Shown here: one piece after another, positions 33,573 through 41,813 of the stretch | Layout of the letters: every line of letters starts with the position of its first letter | Position numbering within the stretch: the first letter of the stretch is position 1 | Program-made: the position numbers and the translations under genes | From: JAJDNS01 sp963578825 | GTDB taxonomy: Bacteria; Acidobacteriota; Vicinamibacteria; Fen-336 | Length of the DNA stretch: 64,000 nucleotides | Direction: 5' to 3' | NCBI GenBank assembly: GCA_963578825.1 | Contig: CAUZDW010000009.1 | Coordinates: forward strand, 1-64,000 | Notes under the pieces: model-generated | Seen by the model: only the letters and a program-made list of their open reading frames with translations | The model's database searches: none | What the model was told of the DNA's origin: nothing

Positions 33573-34817
33573 CTACGGTCGCCGGGCGGTGAACTGAAGC
33601 CCGACGGGGGCGCCGGCGGCTGAGCCGACCGCCTGCGTCCCGTCGTTCAGCACCTCGAACGGCCGCCCGACACTGTTGCCAGCCACGTCCTCCAGTGCCG
33701 GATCCACGCGAACGCTGTGGGTGCCGTCCTGCCACGGCCGCTCCGGCACGAACAGCCAGCGCGTCTCGTGATCCCGCGTCTCGACCACCCCCCGGACGGG
33801 CTCGCCGGAGTCGTCCTCGACCCAGACCAGCCGATGGAGCAGAGCCCGGTCGAGGGGCTCGGGAAACCGGAGGACGAGCGGCTCCCGGGTGCCAGCCTCA
33901 GGTGCGCCCACCTGCCACTGTATCGGGCTCGGCGACGAGCGGTCGGGGGTGAGGGCCAGAAACTCTTTGCGAAAGTCCTCTACGAGGGGCGCGCCCTTCG
34001 CGTCCCGCCATTGCCGATCCACGACGAGCGCGTAGCGCGTCCCGGCCCGAAGGGCCACGCCGACCTCCGCGTGGGGGACCAGACCGCGCTTGATCCTCCC
34101 GGGGTCGAAGAGCAGCGTCAGCCGACGTCCCCCGGGGTCCCAGAGCTCCTCAGCCAGCTCAAGAAACGGCAGCTCCACCTCGCCGGCCCCGATGGCGACG
34201 AGGTGGACGAAGCGGTACGACTCCCCCTGGCGCATCGGCGCCGAGAACTGGATGTAGAACCGAAGCAGGTTCTCGGGCAGCTCGTCGCTCGACGGATAGA
34301 CCGCCTCGATGCGCGTCTCGAGCGCCGGAGGCTCCCCGCCCGGAAGTCGGATGTCGGCCGTGACCCGATCGGTCGATCCTCCCGTCGCCCCGGGAAACTG
34401 CGACGGGTCGAAGGTGGCCTGGTAGCGAAGGCCCGGCTTCAGGGCGAAACGAGGCGTGAAGACCAGCGCGTCCCCGGAAGCGACATACGCCCCGAGCATC
34501 GGCGCCGCCGCGCGCGCGGGTCCGTCCCCGACCCGCACGGACAAGAGGCGACGCCACCCCTGGAGAGTGAGGTCCGCCGCGCCGACCCGCGCGACGACCT
34601 CTCGCCCGAGGCCAACGACGGCGATCGCTCGTCGGCCGGCGTGATCGATCACGATCAGACGGATCGACGCAGCCGCGGGGGCGTCGGAGCCCGCTCCCGA
34701 CGCCGTCGTCGGCACCAGCAACGCGGCGACCAGGCCCGCGCCCCCGAGTCTCCTCAGGGCGCGGGCCGCAAGGCCGCCCCACCGCGGCTCCGCCTCCGAC
34801 TTCAACGTCGACTTCAT
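33573..34817 (-). CDS. Secreted protein with bacterial Ig-like (SbsA/Big_5 type) regions
   Basis: 414 aa, not assigned to a named family. Signal peptide LGGAGLVAALLVPTTASGAG. Two Ig-like stretches are suggested: RFYIQFSAPMRQGESYRFV (about 185) and EPLVLRFPEPLDRALLHRLV (about 300), both like Big_5/SbsA domains, where a strand LxFxxPL introduces the sandwich. It starts inside the stop of the next gene upstream (TAATG), so the two form a coupled pair of exported proteins. Function unknown. Confidence 0.75.
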   Translation of the reverse strand: MKSTLKSEAEPRWGGLAARALRRLGGAGLVAALLVPTTASGAGSDAPAAASIRLIVIDHAGRRAIAVVGLGREVVARVGAADLTLQGWRRLLSVRVGDGPARAAAPMLGAYVASGDALVFTPRFALKPGLRYQATFDPSQFPGATGGSTDRVTADIRLPGGEPPALETRIEAVYPSSDELPENLLRFYIQFSAPMRQGESYRFVHLVAIGAGEVELPFLELAEELWDPGGRRLTLLFDPGRIKRGLVPHAEVGVALRAGTRYALVVDRQWRDAKGAPLVEDFRKEFLALTPDRSSPSPIQWQVGAPEAGTREPLVLRFPEPLDRALLHRLVWVEDDSGEPVRGVVETRDHETRWLFVPERPWQDGTHSVRVDPALEDVAGNSVGRPFEVLNDGTQAVGSAAGAPVGLQFTARRP

Positions 34818-35878
34818 TAGGGCAGCGGCACCGCCGTCAGGTCGAGGCCACCCCCGGCCTCCTTGAGGATGAGCGCGTGCTCCTTGTCGAGCCGATCGAG
34901 CTGCTGCACGCCCTCGAGGTGGGCGATCGTCTCGTAGGACAGCCCCGCGACGCCTTCGACCTCCGAGGTGATCCCCTTGACCGAGCCGATCCCCTCGGTC
35001 GCCACCTTCATGACGCCGCGGCTGCTGTTGGCCATCAGCAAGTAGTCCTTGCCGTCCTTCTGGTACACGACCATGTCCAGCGGGCGGTTCCGGTTCCCCA
35101 GCTCGGCGACCGTCGTGCCCGTCACTTTGCCTCCTCCGCCGGTCACGGCCTTCACCGGAAACGTGACCAAGGGCGTGCAGGTGTACGCCGCCAGGATGTG
35201 CGGATCGGACGCGATGTCGTACGGGACCAGCGTGCGGATCGGCGAGCGCGTCTCCCAGGCGCCGTGGTTGCCGTGGTAGATCTCGACGCTCGTTCCCGCC
35301 TCGACGCCCGTGAAGGGGAAGGGGATGACCCGGAGCTTGGAGGCGAACTCCTCGTTCGACAGCCCGGCAACGTAGACCTGGCCGTCCTGGTAGACAATGT
35401 CGGTGATGGCGAGCTGCCGGAGGCTCCGTCCCCGCCGCATCGCACCGGGATCGGGTGCGTTCGGCAGCTCGACCTTTGAATACCGAACCCCGTCCAGTGG
35501 CACTTCGGTGATCGCGCCGCTGCGACTGGCCCGGAGAATCAGCGGGACCTCCTCGGCCCCTTGGCCCCGGGAGACCGAAAGGAAGGCGGCGCCCGACGGG
35601 CCGACGGCCAGGTCGTTGACGCGCACGTCCTCGGTCGTGGTGCCGAGCAGGTCGGCGATCTTCTGATCGATCCGCTCGAGCTCGAACGGGCCCGTCTCGG
35701 ACTTGGCCGTCGTCTCACCCGTGGCGATGGCGACGATCGCCGCGCCCTTGGAGTCGCCGACGAACAGCACCCCGTCGGGTCCGAAGGCCAGCGGACCGGC
35801 GCTCTCGAGCCCCGGGGTCCCTTCGACAAAATCCTGTGTCACGTTTCCGGCCGACACAGGACCAGCGAGCAGTGCCTG
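34817..35878 (-). CDS. Secreted beta-propeller-like protein, 5' end missing
   Basis: About 350 codons. Repeated strands such as AGPLAFGPDGVLFVGDSKG, VNDLAVGPSGAAFLSVS, ITDIVYQDGQVYVAGLS and NRPLDMVVYQKDGKDYLLM look like an SMP-30/NHL-type propeller. The N-terminus has only the end of a signal peptide (AQALLAGPVSAGNV): the Met and basic part that should come before are missing because at 35860-35880 a divergent kinase gene begins, also without its 5' end. The frame stays open further upstream only as an antisense shadow of the kinase. Ends with TAA overlapping the ATG of the next gene. Confidence 0.75.
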   Translation of the reverse strand, partial: QALLAGPVSAGNVTQDFVEGTPGLESAGPLAFGPDGVLFVGDSKGAAIVAIATGETTAKSETGPFELERIDQKIADLLGTTTEDVRVNDLAVGPSGAAFLSVSRGQGAEEVPLILRASRSGAITEVPLDGVRYSKVELPNAPDPGAMRRGRSLRQLAITDIVYQDGQVYVAGLSNEEFASKLRVIPFPFTGVEAGTSVEIYHGNHGAWETRSPIRTLVPYDIASDPHILAAYTCTPLVTFPVKAVTGGGGKVTGTTVAELGNRNRPLDMVVYQKDGKDYLLMANSSRGVMKVATEGIGSVKGITSEVEGVAGLSYETIAHLEGVQQLDRLDKEHALILKEAGGGLDLTAVPLP

Positions 35879-38050
35879 GGCAGTGGCGGGATGGGCGTCG
35901 TTTACGAGGCGGAGGACACGAGCCTCGGCCGCCACGTGGCGCTCAAGTTCCTGCCGGCGGAGATGGCTAAGGACACGGATCTGCTCGAGCGCTTCCAGCG
36001 TGAGGCCCGCGCCGCGTCCGCCCTCAACCACCCCAACATCTGCACCGTCCACGCCATCGACGTGCACGCGGGGCAGCACTTCATCGCAATGGAGCTGCTC
36101 GAGGGCGAGACGCTGGCCGAGCGCATCCGGAAGGGGGCATTCGACGCCGGGCTGCTGCTCGAGCTCGGAACACAGCTCGCGGACGCCCTCGAGTCGGCGC
36201 ACGCCAAGGGCATCGTGCACCGCGACCTCAAGCCGGCCAACGTCTTCGTCAACTCCCGCGGACAGGCAAAGATCCTCGATTTCGGTCTCGCCAAGATCGA
36301 GGTGGCACGAACGCGCGGCGGCGAGACCTCCGAGGCGCCCACCGCGGTGTCGCCCCAGAAGCTGACCCAGGACGGCTCCACCATGGGTACGGTCTCCTAC
36401 ATGTCGCCCGAGCAGGCCCGCGGACAGGCGACCGACGCCCGCACCGACCTCTTCTCCCTCGGCACCGTGCTCTACCAGATGGCCAGCGGGGCCCTGCCCT
36501 TCCAGGGCGAGACGTCGGCGGTCGTCTTCGACGCCATCCTCAACCGCGATCCCCCTCCGCTCAGCCAGACCAACCCCGGGTTACCGCCCGAGCTCGGCCG
36601 CATCCTCGGACGCGCCCTCGAGAAGGATCGCAACCTGCGGTACCAGACCGCCACCGACCTCAAGACCGAGCTCCTGCGTCTCAAGCGGGACATGGAGTCC
36701 GGTGGCCGGCGTGCGGCGGAGCTGAGCGATTCCAAGGGCGGCACCGCCACGCCGTCGGAAAAGTCCGTGGCCGTCTTGTACTTCGAAAACCTGAGCCGGG
36801 AGAAGGACGACGAGTACCTCCGTGACGGCGTCACCGAAGACATCATCACCGAGCTGTCGAAGATCAAGGGGTTCAAAGTCTTCTCCCGCCCGACGGTCCT
36901 AGCCTTTCGGGACAAGCCGGTGACCCCGGTCCAGATTGGTCAGCAGCTGGGGGCTGCGTGCGTGCTGACCGGCAGCCTGCGTCGGGCCGGAAGCCGGCTC
37001 CGCATCACCACGCAGCTCGTGGACGCGAAGACCGATTCCCCGCTCTGGTCGGAGCGCTACGACCGCCAGATGGAGGACGTCTTCGAGCTTCAAGACGAGA
37101 TCGCGCGGAAGATCGCAGAGGCCCTGCGCATCACTCTCTCGCCGCAGGAGCAGGAGGCCCTTGCCGCCAAGCCGACCGAGGACCTCGAGGCCTACGACCT
37201 CTATCTCCGCGGAAAGAACTTCGTACGGCGGCTGAGCCGCCAGGACCTCGAGTCCGCGCTCCAGCTGTTCGACAACGCAGTCGCCCGGGACCCCGATTTC
37301 GCACTGGCCCACGCCGCCATCGCCAACGCCTGCGCCCAGTACCACCTGAACTTCGAGCGCGAGGACCGGTGGATCGAGCGCGCGGTCGCCGCGAGCGAGA
37401 AAGCGAGCTCCCTGGGCAGTGACGAGCCCGAGATCTGGGTGGCGGAAGCCTGGATCCACCTCATGCGGAAGGACTACGACGCATCCATCCAGCGTGTCCG
37501 CCAGGCCATCGACCGCAAGCCCGACTGCGAAGGCGCGTACAACCTCCTGGGTCGAGCGCTGTTCCTGGCCGGGCGAAACCAGGAGATCGTGGACATGGCG
37601 GACGCCGCGATCGCCGCGGAGGGCGAGGACTACAACATCTACGTGCCTGTGATCAACGCGCTCGGCGCGTTGGGCAAGACGGACGCGGTGCGCAACTACA
37701 GCCAGCAGAGGGTCGAGCTTCTGGAGTTCCACCTGAGAAAGGTCCCCGAGGACGCGCGTGGCCGCACGCTCCTCGCGAACTGCTACGCCCTCGTCGGTCG
37801 GTCGGAGGACGCCGAGCGCGCCGCGACCCTCGCGATGACGCTGCGCCCGAACGACGCACTGGTCCAGTACAACGTGGCCTGCCTCTTCGCCCAGCTCGGG
37901 AAGAAGGCCGAGGCCCTCGACGCCCTCAAGAAGTCCTGGGGGGCAGGGTACAAGGAGCGGGACTGGGTGCGGCGGGACCCCGACCTCGCGATCCTGCGCG
38001 GCGACCCCGAGTTCGAGAAGCTCTTCCCGCCCGACCAAGACGAGGGATAG
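35867..38050 (+). CDS. Ser/Thr protein kinase with TolB-like and TPR regions, 5' end missing
   Basis: About 727 codons. Order: kinase domain (1-265), TolB-N-like region (about 300-440: SVAVLYFENLSREKDDEYL, GQQLGAACVLTGSLRRAGS), then TPR repeats to the end. The kinase has the ATP Lys (RHVALKFLP), HRDLKPANV, KILDFGLAK and SYMSPEQARG, so it should be catalytic. It begins abruptly at CLGSGGMGVVYEAED, the glycine loop; the usual 10-20 residues before it and a start codon are absent (first ATG is inside the loop at GGMG). The left neighbour, reading away, is cut at the same point. This multidomain kinase is common in Acidobacteriota. Confidence 0.88.
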   Translation, partial: EQCLGSGGMGVVYEAEDTSLGRHVALKFLPAEMAKDTDLLERFQREARAASALNHPNICTVHAIDVHAGQHFIAMELLEGETLAERIRKGAFDAGLLLELGTQLADALESAHAKGIVHRDLKPANVFVNSRGQAKILDFGLAKIEVARTRGGETSEAPTAVSPQKLTQDGSTMGTVSYMSPEQARGQATDARTDLFSLGTVLYQMASGALPFQGETSAVVFDAILNRDPPPLSQTNPGLPPELGRILGRALEKDRNLRYQTATDLKTELLRLKRDMESGGRRAAELSDSKGGTATPSEKSVAVLYFENLSREKDDEYLRDGVTEDIITELSKIKGFKVFSRPTVLAFRDKPVTPVQIGQQLGAACVLTGSLRRAGSRLRITTQLVDAKTDSPLWSERYDRQMEDVFELQDEIARKIAEALRITLSPQEQEALAAKPTEDLEAYDLYLRGKNFVRRLSRQDLESALQLFDNAVARDPDFALAHAAIANACAQYHLNFEREDRWIERAVAASEKASSLGSDEPEIWVAEAWIHLMRKDYDASIQRVRQAIDRKPDCEGAYNLLGRALFLAGRNQEIVDMADAAIAAEGEDYNIYVPVINALGALGKTDAVRNYSQQRVELLEFHLRKVPEDARGRTLLANCYALVGRSEDAERAATLAMTLRPNDALVQYNVACLFAQLGKKAEALDALKKSWGAGYKERDWVRRDPDLAILRGDPEFEKLFPPDQDEG

Positions 38051-38177
38051 GAGAGGCTACGGCCGCTCGCTGGCCCGCGAGGCGCTGCAACTCCCGGCGC
38101 CAGTAGCCGCTACGCGGACCTGGAGGAGGGGCATGGCCAACGCGTGGGGCCAAGCTGCCGGAATCCGAGCCGGGCGG

Positions 38178-38183
38178 TACAAT
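38178..38183 (+). promoter_or_regulatory. -10 box of a possibly leaderless transcript
   Basis: TACAAT ends seven bases before the ATG at 38190, so transcription would start at or next to the start codon. No good -35 was found at 16-18 bp and there is no ribosome site in between. Compare the promoter at 24997-25025. Confidence 0.35.
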
Positions 38184-38189
38184 GCACCC

Positions 38190-38420
38190 ATGGACTCCCT
38201 GTCGCCCGAAGCCCGCTCCGCTCTCCGGAATCTCGTGGATGAGTATCGGGTCCGGTGTCTCTGGTTCCTGCGACGCGACTACTACCCCGCCACGATCGCA
38301 GAGGCGCAGCGGGTCCTCGAGGCGATCCAGCGCCACGGGGACCGCGACGGCTTCCGGCGGGCGGCACAGGTACGCCAATGGCTCTCACCGCCTTCCAGCG
38401 CAGCGTCTGTCGGCTCCTAG
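38190..38420 (+). CDS. Small partner protein of an AbiEii-type nucleotidyltransferase
   Basis: 76 aa: SLSPEARSALRNLVDEYRVR, CLWFLRRDYYP, and an amphipathic helix AEAQRVLEAIQRHGDR. Small proteins of this kind occur directly before AbiEii/AbiGii-like nucleotidyltransferases, and here the reading frames overlap by 43 nt, which implies coupled expression. An antitoxin role is possible by analogy but there is no direct evidence. The ATG at 38190 was preferred to 38133 because of the -10 box and the start of conservation. Confidence 0.7.
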   Translation: MDSLSPEARSALRNLVDEYRVRCLWFLRRDYYPATIAEAQRVLEAIQRHGDRDGFRRAAQVRQWLSPPSSAASVGS

Positions 38421-39190
38421 CCGACAACCGGCTCCGTAGCGGCGAAAGCTACGTCGCCGGTGGGGCGGCACTGAACGAGCTCCTGCACGCCCCACGTCTG
38501 TCACGCGACATCGACCTGTTTCACGACACCGAGGAGGCTCTGGCCGCGTCGTGGAGCGCCGATCGCAATTCGCTCGAGGGGGAAGGCTACGAGCTGTCGG
38601 TCGTCCGGGAGCGGCCCACGTTCGTGGAAGCCGAGATACGGCGTGGGGACGACTCGGTCGTGATCCAGTGGGCGCACGACAGTGCCTACCGGTTCTTCCC
38701 CCTGGTGCAGCACGAGGAGCTCGGTCTCGCTCTGCACCCATTCGATCTCGCCACGAGCAAGGTCCTCGCCCTCGTGGGACGGCTCGAACCCCGGGATTTC
38801 GTCGACACGCTCACGTGCGACAGGGAGATGCAACCGCTCGGGTACCTGGCCTGGGCCGCGTGCGGCAAGGACCCCGGCTTCAGTCCGACGGCGATCCTCG
38901 AGCTGGCCGCTCGGTCGGCCCGCTACTCCGAGGCAGAGCTCCAGGGGCTCGATTTCGACGGTGAGGCCCCGGACGCCAAGGAGCTGTCGCAGCAGTGGCA
39001 AGCGGCTCTCGAGGCGGCGCGGGAGATCGTCGGGCTTCTGCCGGCCGAGGAAGCCGGGCGCGCAGTCCTCGCGAAGAACGGAGGCCCGTACCGCCATGGG
39101 GCGGCCGCACTCCGCAAGGCCCTCGCGCGGGACGAGCTCGTCTATCACGAGGGTCGCATCCGCGGCGCCTTGCCCCGGATCGTCGGCTAG
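38378..39190 (+). CDS. AbiEii/AbiGii-toxin-like nucleotidyltransferase
   Basis: 270 aa. Nucleotidyltransferase fold of the DUF1814/AbiEii type; some members are type IV toxins that modify tRNA acceptor ends. The catalytic pattern is present: YVAGGAALNELLHAPRLSRD followed by IDLFHD (GG ... DxD) at about 26-50, then FDLATSKVLALVGR and LEPRDFVDTL, the later conserved block (K and RDxxD). No signal peptide. It starts inside the small upstream gene and ends in TAG that overlaps the converging thiolase stop as CTAG. Confidence 0.85.
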   Translation: MALTAFQRSVCRLLADNRLRSGESYVAGGAALNELLHAPRLSRDIDLFHDTEEALAASWSADRNSLEGEGYELSVVRERPTFVEAEIRRGDDSVVIQWAHDSAYRFFPLVQHEELGLALHPFDLATSKVLALVGRLEPRDFVDTLTCDREMQPLGYLAWAACGKDPGFSPTAILELAARSARYSEAELQGLDFDGEAPDAKELSQQWQAALEAAREIVGLLPAEEAGRAVLAKNGGPYRHGAAALRKALARDELVYHEGRIRGALPRIVG

Positions 39191-40302
39191 GATCTCTCCA
39201 GGATGAGCGCGCCGGCCATGGCGCCTGCGGCGCAGATGCTGACGAGGCCGTAGGTTCCATCTCGCCGGGCCAGCTCGTTGGCCAGCGTCGTCACGATCCG
39301 GCCTCCGGTTGCCGCCCAGGGGTGCCCGATGGCGATGGAGCTTCCGTTGACGTTGACCTTCGCCCAGTCGACGGGGCCGGTCTCGTCTCCCCTCCAGCCT
39401 CGCTCCCAGGCCGCCGCGTTCGCCAGCACCTGGGAGGCGAAGGCCTCGTGGATCTCGATCAGGTCCATGTCGGAGAGCTTCAGGCCGCTTCTGGCCAGGA
39501 TCTCGGGGACCGCGATGGCCGGGGCCATCAGGAGCCCCTCCAGGGGCTCGTGGGCCGAGAACGTCATGGCTCGAATGAAGGCAAGAGGCTCACGCCCCTC
39601 TTCCTTGGCGCGCTCTTCGCTCATGAGCAGGACGGCCGAGGCGCCGTCGGTGACCGGCGAGGAGTTCCCGGCCGTCATCGTCCCTTCCTGAGCGAAGACG
39701 GGCTTCAGGGTGGCGAGTGCCTCGAGAGACGTCCCGGGCCGCGGGCCCGAGTCGTGCTCGACGCCCAACACCGGGTGAATCTCCTTCGCGAGATTCTCCC
39801 GGGCAGCCACCGCCCCTTCGTGACTGGCCAGGGCGATCTCGTCCTGCCTCTCCCTCGTGACGTCCCACTCCTTGCGGGTGCGCTCACCGTGCTGCCCCAT
39901 GCTCAGCCCCGTTGACGGCTCGATGAATATGCCGGGGTCGGCGTGAGAAAGAGACTCCGCCCCTCCGGCGATCCCGCACTCGATGCGGCCCGACTGGATC
40001 GCTTCGGCGGTGGCGGCGATTGTCCGCAGGCCCGTAATGCAGTACGAGGACATCGTCTGTGCCTCGATGCTCTGCGGCAGCTTCTCTTCGAAGACGATCT
40101 CCCGGGCAATGTTGGGCTTCCCGGGCTCCGGCACGACCACGCCGAAGGCGAGCGAATTAATGGACTCGGGCGCCACCCAGTGGGTGTCGATGAGGCCCCG
40201 GACAGCTTCACGCCCGAGGCGGAGGGGCCCCAGGTCCTTGAACGCCTTCCCCGACTTCACGAACGGGGTCCTCATGCCGGCCACGATGGCAGCGCGATTC
40301 AT
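39187..40302 (-). CDS. Thiolase family acetyl-CoA acyltransferase
   Basis: 371 aa. Thiolytic cleavage or condensation of beta-ketoacyl-CoA. Nucleophile Cys in TMSSYCITGLRTIAATAEAI (about residue 88), NGSSIAIGHPWAATGGR (catalytic His), and the C-terminal Cys in SICAAGAMAGALIL, where most thiolases read CGGGGMG; the Cys is kept but glycines are replaced, so chain-length preference or activity may differ. The ATG at 40302 has GGAGAGGGAGAG upstream and matches the family start (MNRAAIVAGMRTPFVK); the frame extends 11 codons further without support. An 18-bp gap separates it from the palindromic element. Confidence 0.92.
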   Translation of the reverse strand: MNRAAIVAGMRTPFVKSGKAFKDLGPLRLGREAVRGLIDTHWVAPESINSLAFGVVVPEPGKPNIAREIVFEEKLPQSIEAQTMSSYCITGLRTIAATAEAIQSGRIECGIAGGAESLSHADPGIFIEPSTGLSMGQHGERTRKEWDVTRERQDEIALASHEGAVAARENLAKEIHPVLGVEHDSGPRPGTSLEALATLKPVFAQEGTMTAGNSSPVTDGASAVLLMSEERAKEEGREPLAFIRAMTFSAHEPLEGLLMAPAIAVPEILARSGLKLSDMDLIEIHEAFASQVLANAAAWERGWRGDETGPVDWAKVNVNGSSIAIGHPWAATGGRIVTTLANELARRDGTYGLVSICAAGAMAGALILERS

Positions 40303-40319
40303 CTCTCCCTCTCCATCCC

Positions 40320-40498
40320 AGCCCGCATTATTCACCAGACTTCTGCTGCGACGCGCGATAGCGCGCCTGCGGCGGGCGTGCTCGCTCCTCGCTTCGTCGA
40401 CGTAGCCTCAGCTACGCCTCCTCGCTTGTCGCTGCGCTTGCCCGCCTCGGCTGCACTCTCACGCGTCTCGCGACGAAGTCTGACGAATACTCCGGGCT
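40320..40498. repeat. 179-bp palindromic intergenic element with terminal inverted repeats
   Basis: Left end AGCCCGCATTATTCACCAGA (from 40320) and the reverse complement of the right end AGCCCGGAGTATTCGTCAGA (from 40498) are near-identical inverted copies, with CAGACTTC continuing on both sides (20 of the first 24 bases match). The centre is a perfect hairpin CGTAGC-CTCA-GCTACG (40401-40416), with flanking arms that pair imperfectly. The whole element can fold into one long hairpin. It exactly fills the space between the aminotransferase stop (TAG is part of its right end) and the thiolase ribosome site. It has no coding capacity; MITE- or REP-like. I believe similar sequences occur between genes in other G+C-rich genomes, but this is from memory. 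Confidence 0.75.
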
Positions 40499-41808
40499 AA
40501 AAATGCTCGGGCTTTCTCCCGGCTCGCACCTGCTCGAGGTACCGGCCCAGGTGGGACACCCCATCGGTGAGCAGCGGGCAATTCCGCCGCACGAACTCCT
40601 TCTTCTCGCTCGCGGATGAAGGAGGTTGTCGCCTCCAGTCCTCGAGCGCCCGGGTGCCATCGTAGTCGACATAGCTGCAGCGGAACGCAATAGCCTCTTC
40701 CTCCAGGAGCAGCGCAGTCCCCGGCAGCATGGCGGCGTGCTCCACGTGGAGGACCTGGCGGGCCACCTCCGGGCTCGACGTCAGCCCGACGCTCCTGAGG
40801 TTCTCCTGCTCCCGACTCCAGTCGGTGAGCACGTAGACCGCCCCGCCCGGAGCCCGTGTCTCGATGCCGACACTGCACAGCAGATCCGCCATCTCCTCTC
40901 CGACGATCGCGTTGACGGCACGGCAGTCTCGCACATGGGCCTCGACGTCTTCGTCGAGAGAGTAGCCCTTCAATGCCGCGTACTGAATCGGCGCGGCGAC
41001 ACACGAGTACGTCGAGCCGGCGATCTTCAGGACCTCTTGCTCCCCTTCCGGGAACACGCCCACGCCGAGGCGATACCCCCCCGGCGGAGCGGTCCTTCGA
41101 GAGTCCCCCGGTGACGATGGTCCCCTCGGGATACACCGAGCCCATGCTCATGAACCCGTCGTTGTCGAAGGCCGTGAGCGCGTAGATCTCGTCCGCGATC
41201 ACGGCGATCCCGCTCTCCCGACAGACCGCGGCCAGCGCCTCCAGCTCGGAACGATCGTAGACCGCCCCCGTGGGATTGTGGGGGTGATGCAGGATCAGGA
41301 TCGCCTGCCTGCCCTTCGAACGAGCGACCCCCTCGCGCAGTTGCTCGGGCGTCAGCTTGTAGCCGGCGTCCGCACGCACCCGTATGGGAACGACCTCCTT
41401 CCTGAGGATCCGGGCCTGGGGCATGTAGCTCACCCAGGACGGCACCGGCACGAGCACCGCGCCCTCGAGGGCCGCCAGGAGAATCGAGATCATCTCCTTG
41501 CTGCCGGGGCTCACGACGACCCGCCGAGGCAAGGCCTCGATGGCGAAGTGGTGCTGGTAGTAGGCGGCGACGGCCTCCCGGAGCTCCGGGAGGCCCGCCG
41601 TGGGGAGATACGAGTGCTTGTCGGCGTTTCTCCTGAGCGCCTCGACGACGCCGGGAGGCGGCCCGAAAGGCGATTGCCCGAACGCGAAATGGTGAAAGGG
41701 TCGCGCGCAGCCCATGCGTCGGCAGGCCTTCCGGATCCGCTGGATCTGGTCGTTGATGCGCAGGTTGGCGGGGATCTCGATGTCGTCGAGGTGCTTTTCC
41801 GAGGGCAA
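40497..41808 (-). pseudogene. Class I/II aminotransferase, split by a frameshift in a 7-G run
   Basis: PLP-dependent fold type I aminotransferase, about 437 aa if repaired. First part (41808 to about 41083): FAFGQSPFGPPPGVVEALRR, HSYLPTAGLPELREAVAAYY, ILHHPHNPTGAVYDRSELEA, VIADEIYALTAFDN, and the PLP Lys in GGLSKDRSAGG. There seven G (C at 41076-41082 on the plus strand) put the rest out of frame; six would restore GGYRLGVGVFPEGEQEVL. The second part (from about 41076 down to 40497) has STYSCVAAPIQYAALKGY and the C-terminal domain. Without a shift the first frame runs on to 40459 in nonsense sequence. Homopolymer indels are typical sequencing errors but also natural slippage sites. The gene follows the ligase gene by 5 nt. 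Confidence 0.88.
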
Positions 41809-41813
41809 GGGTC

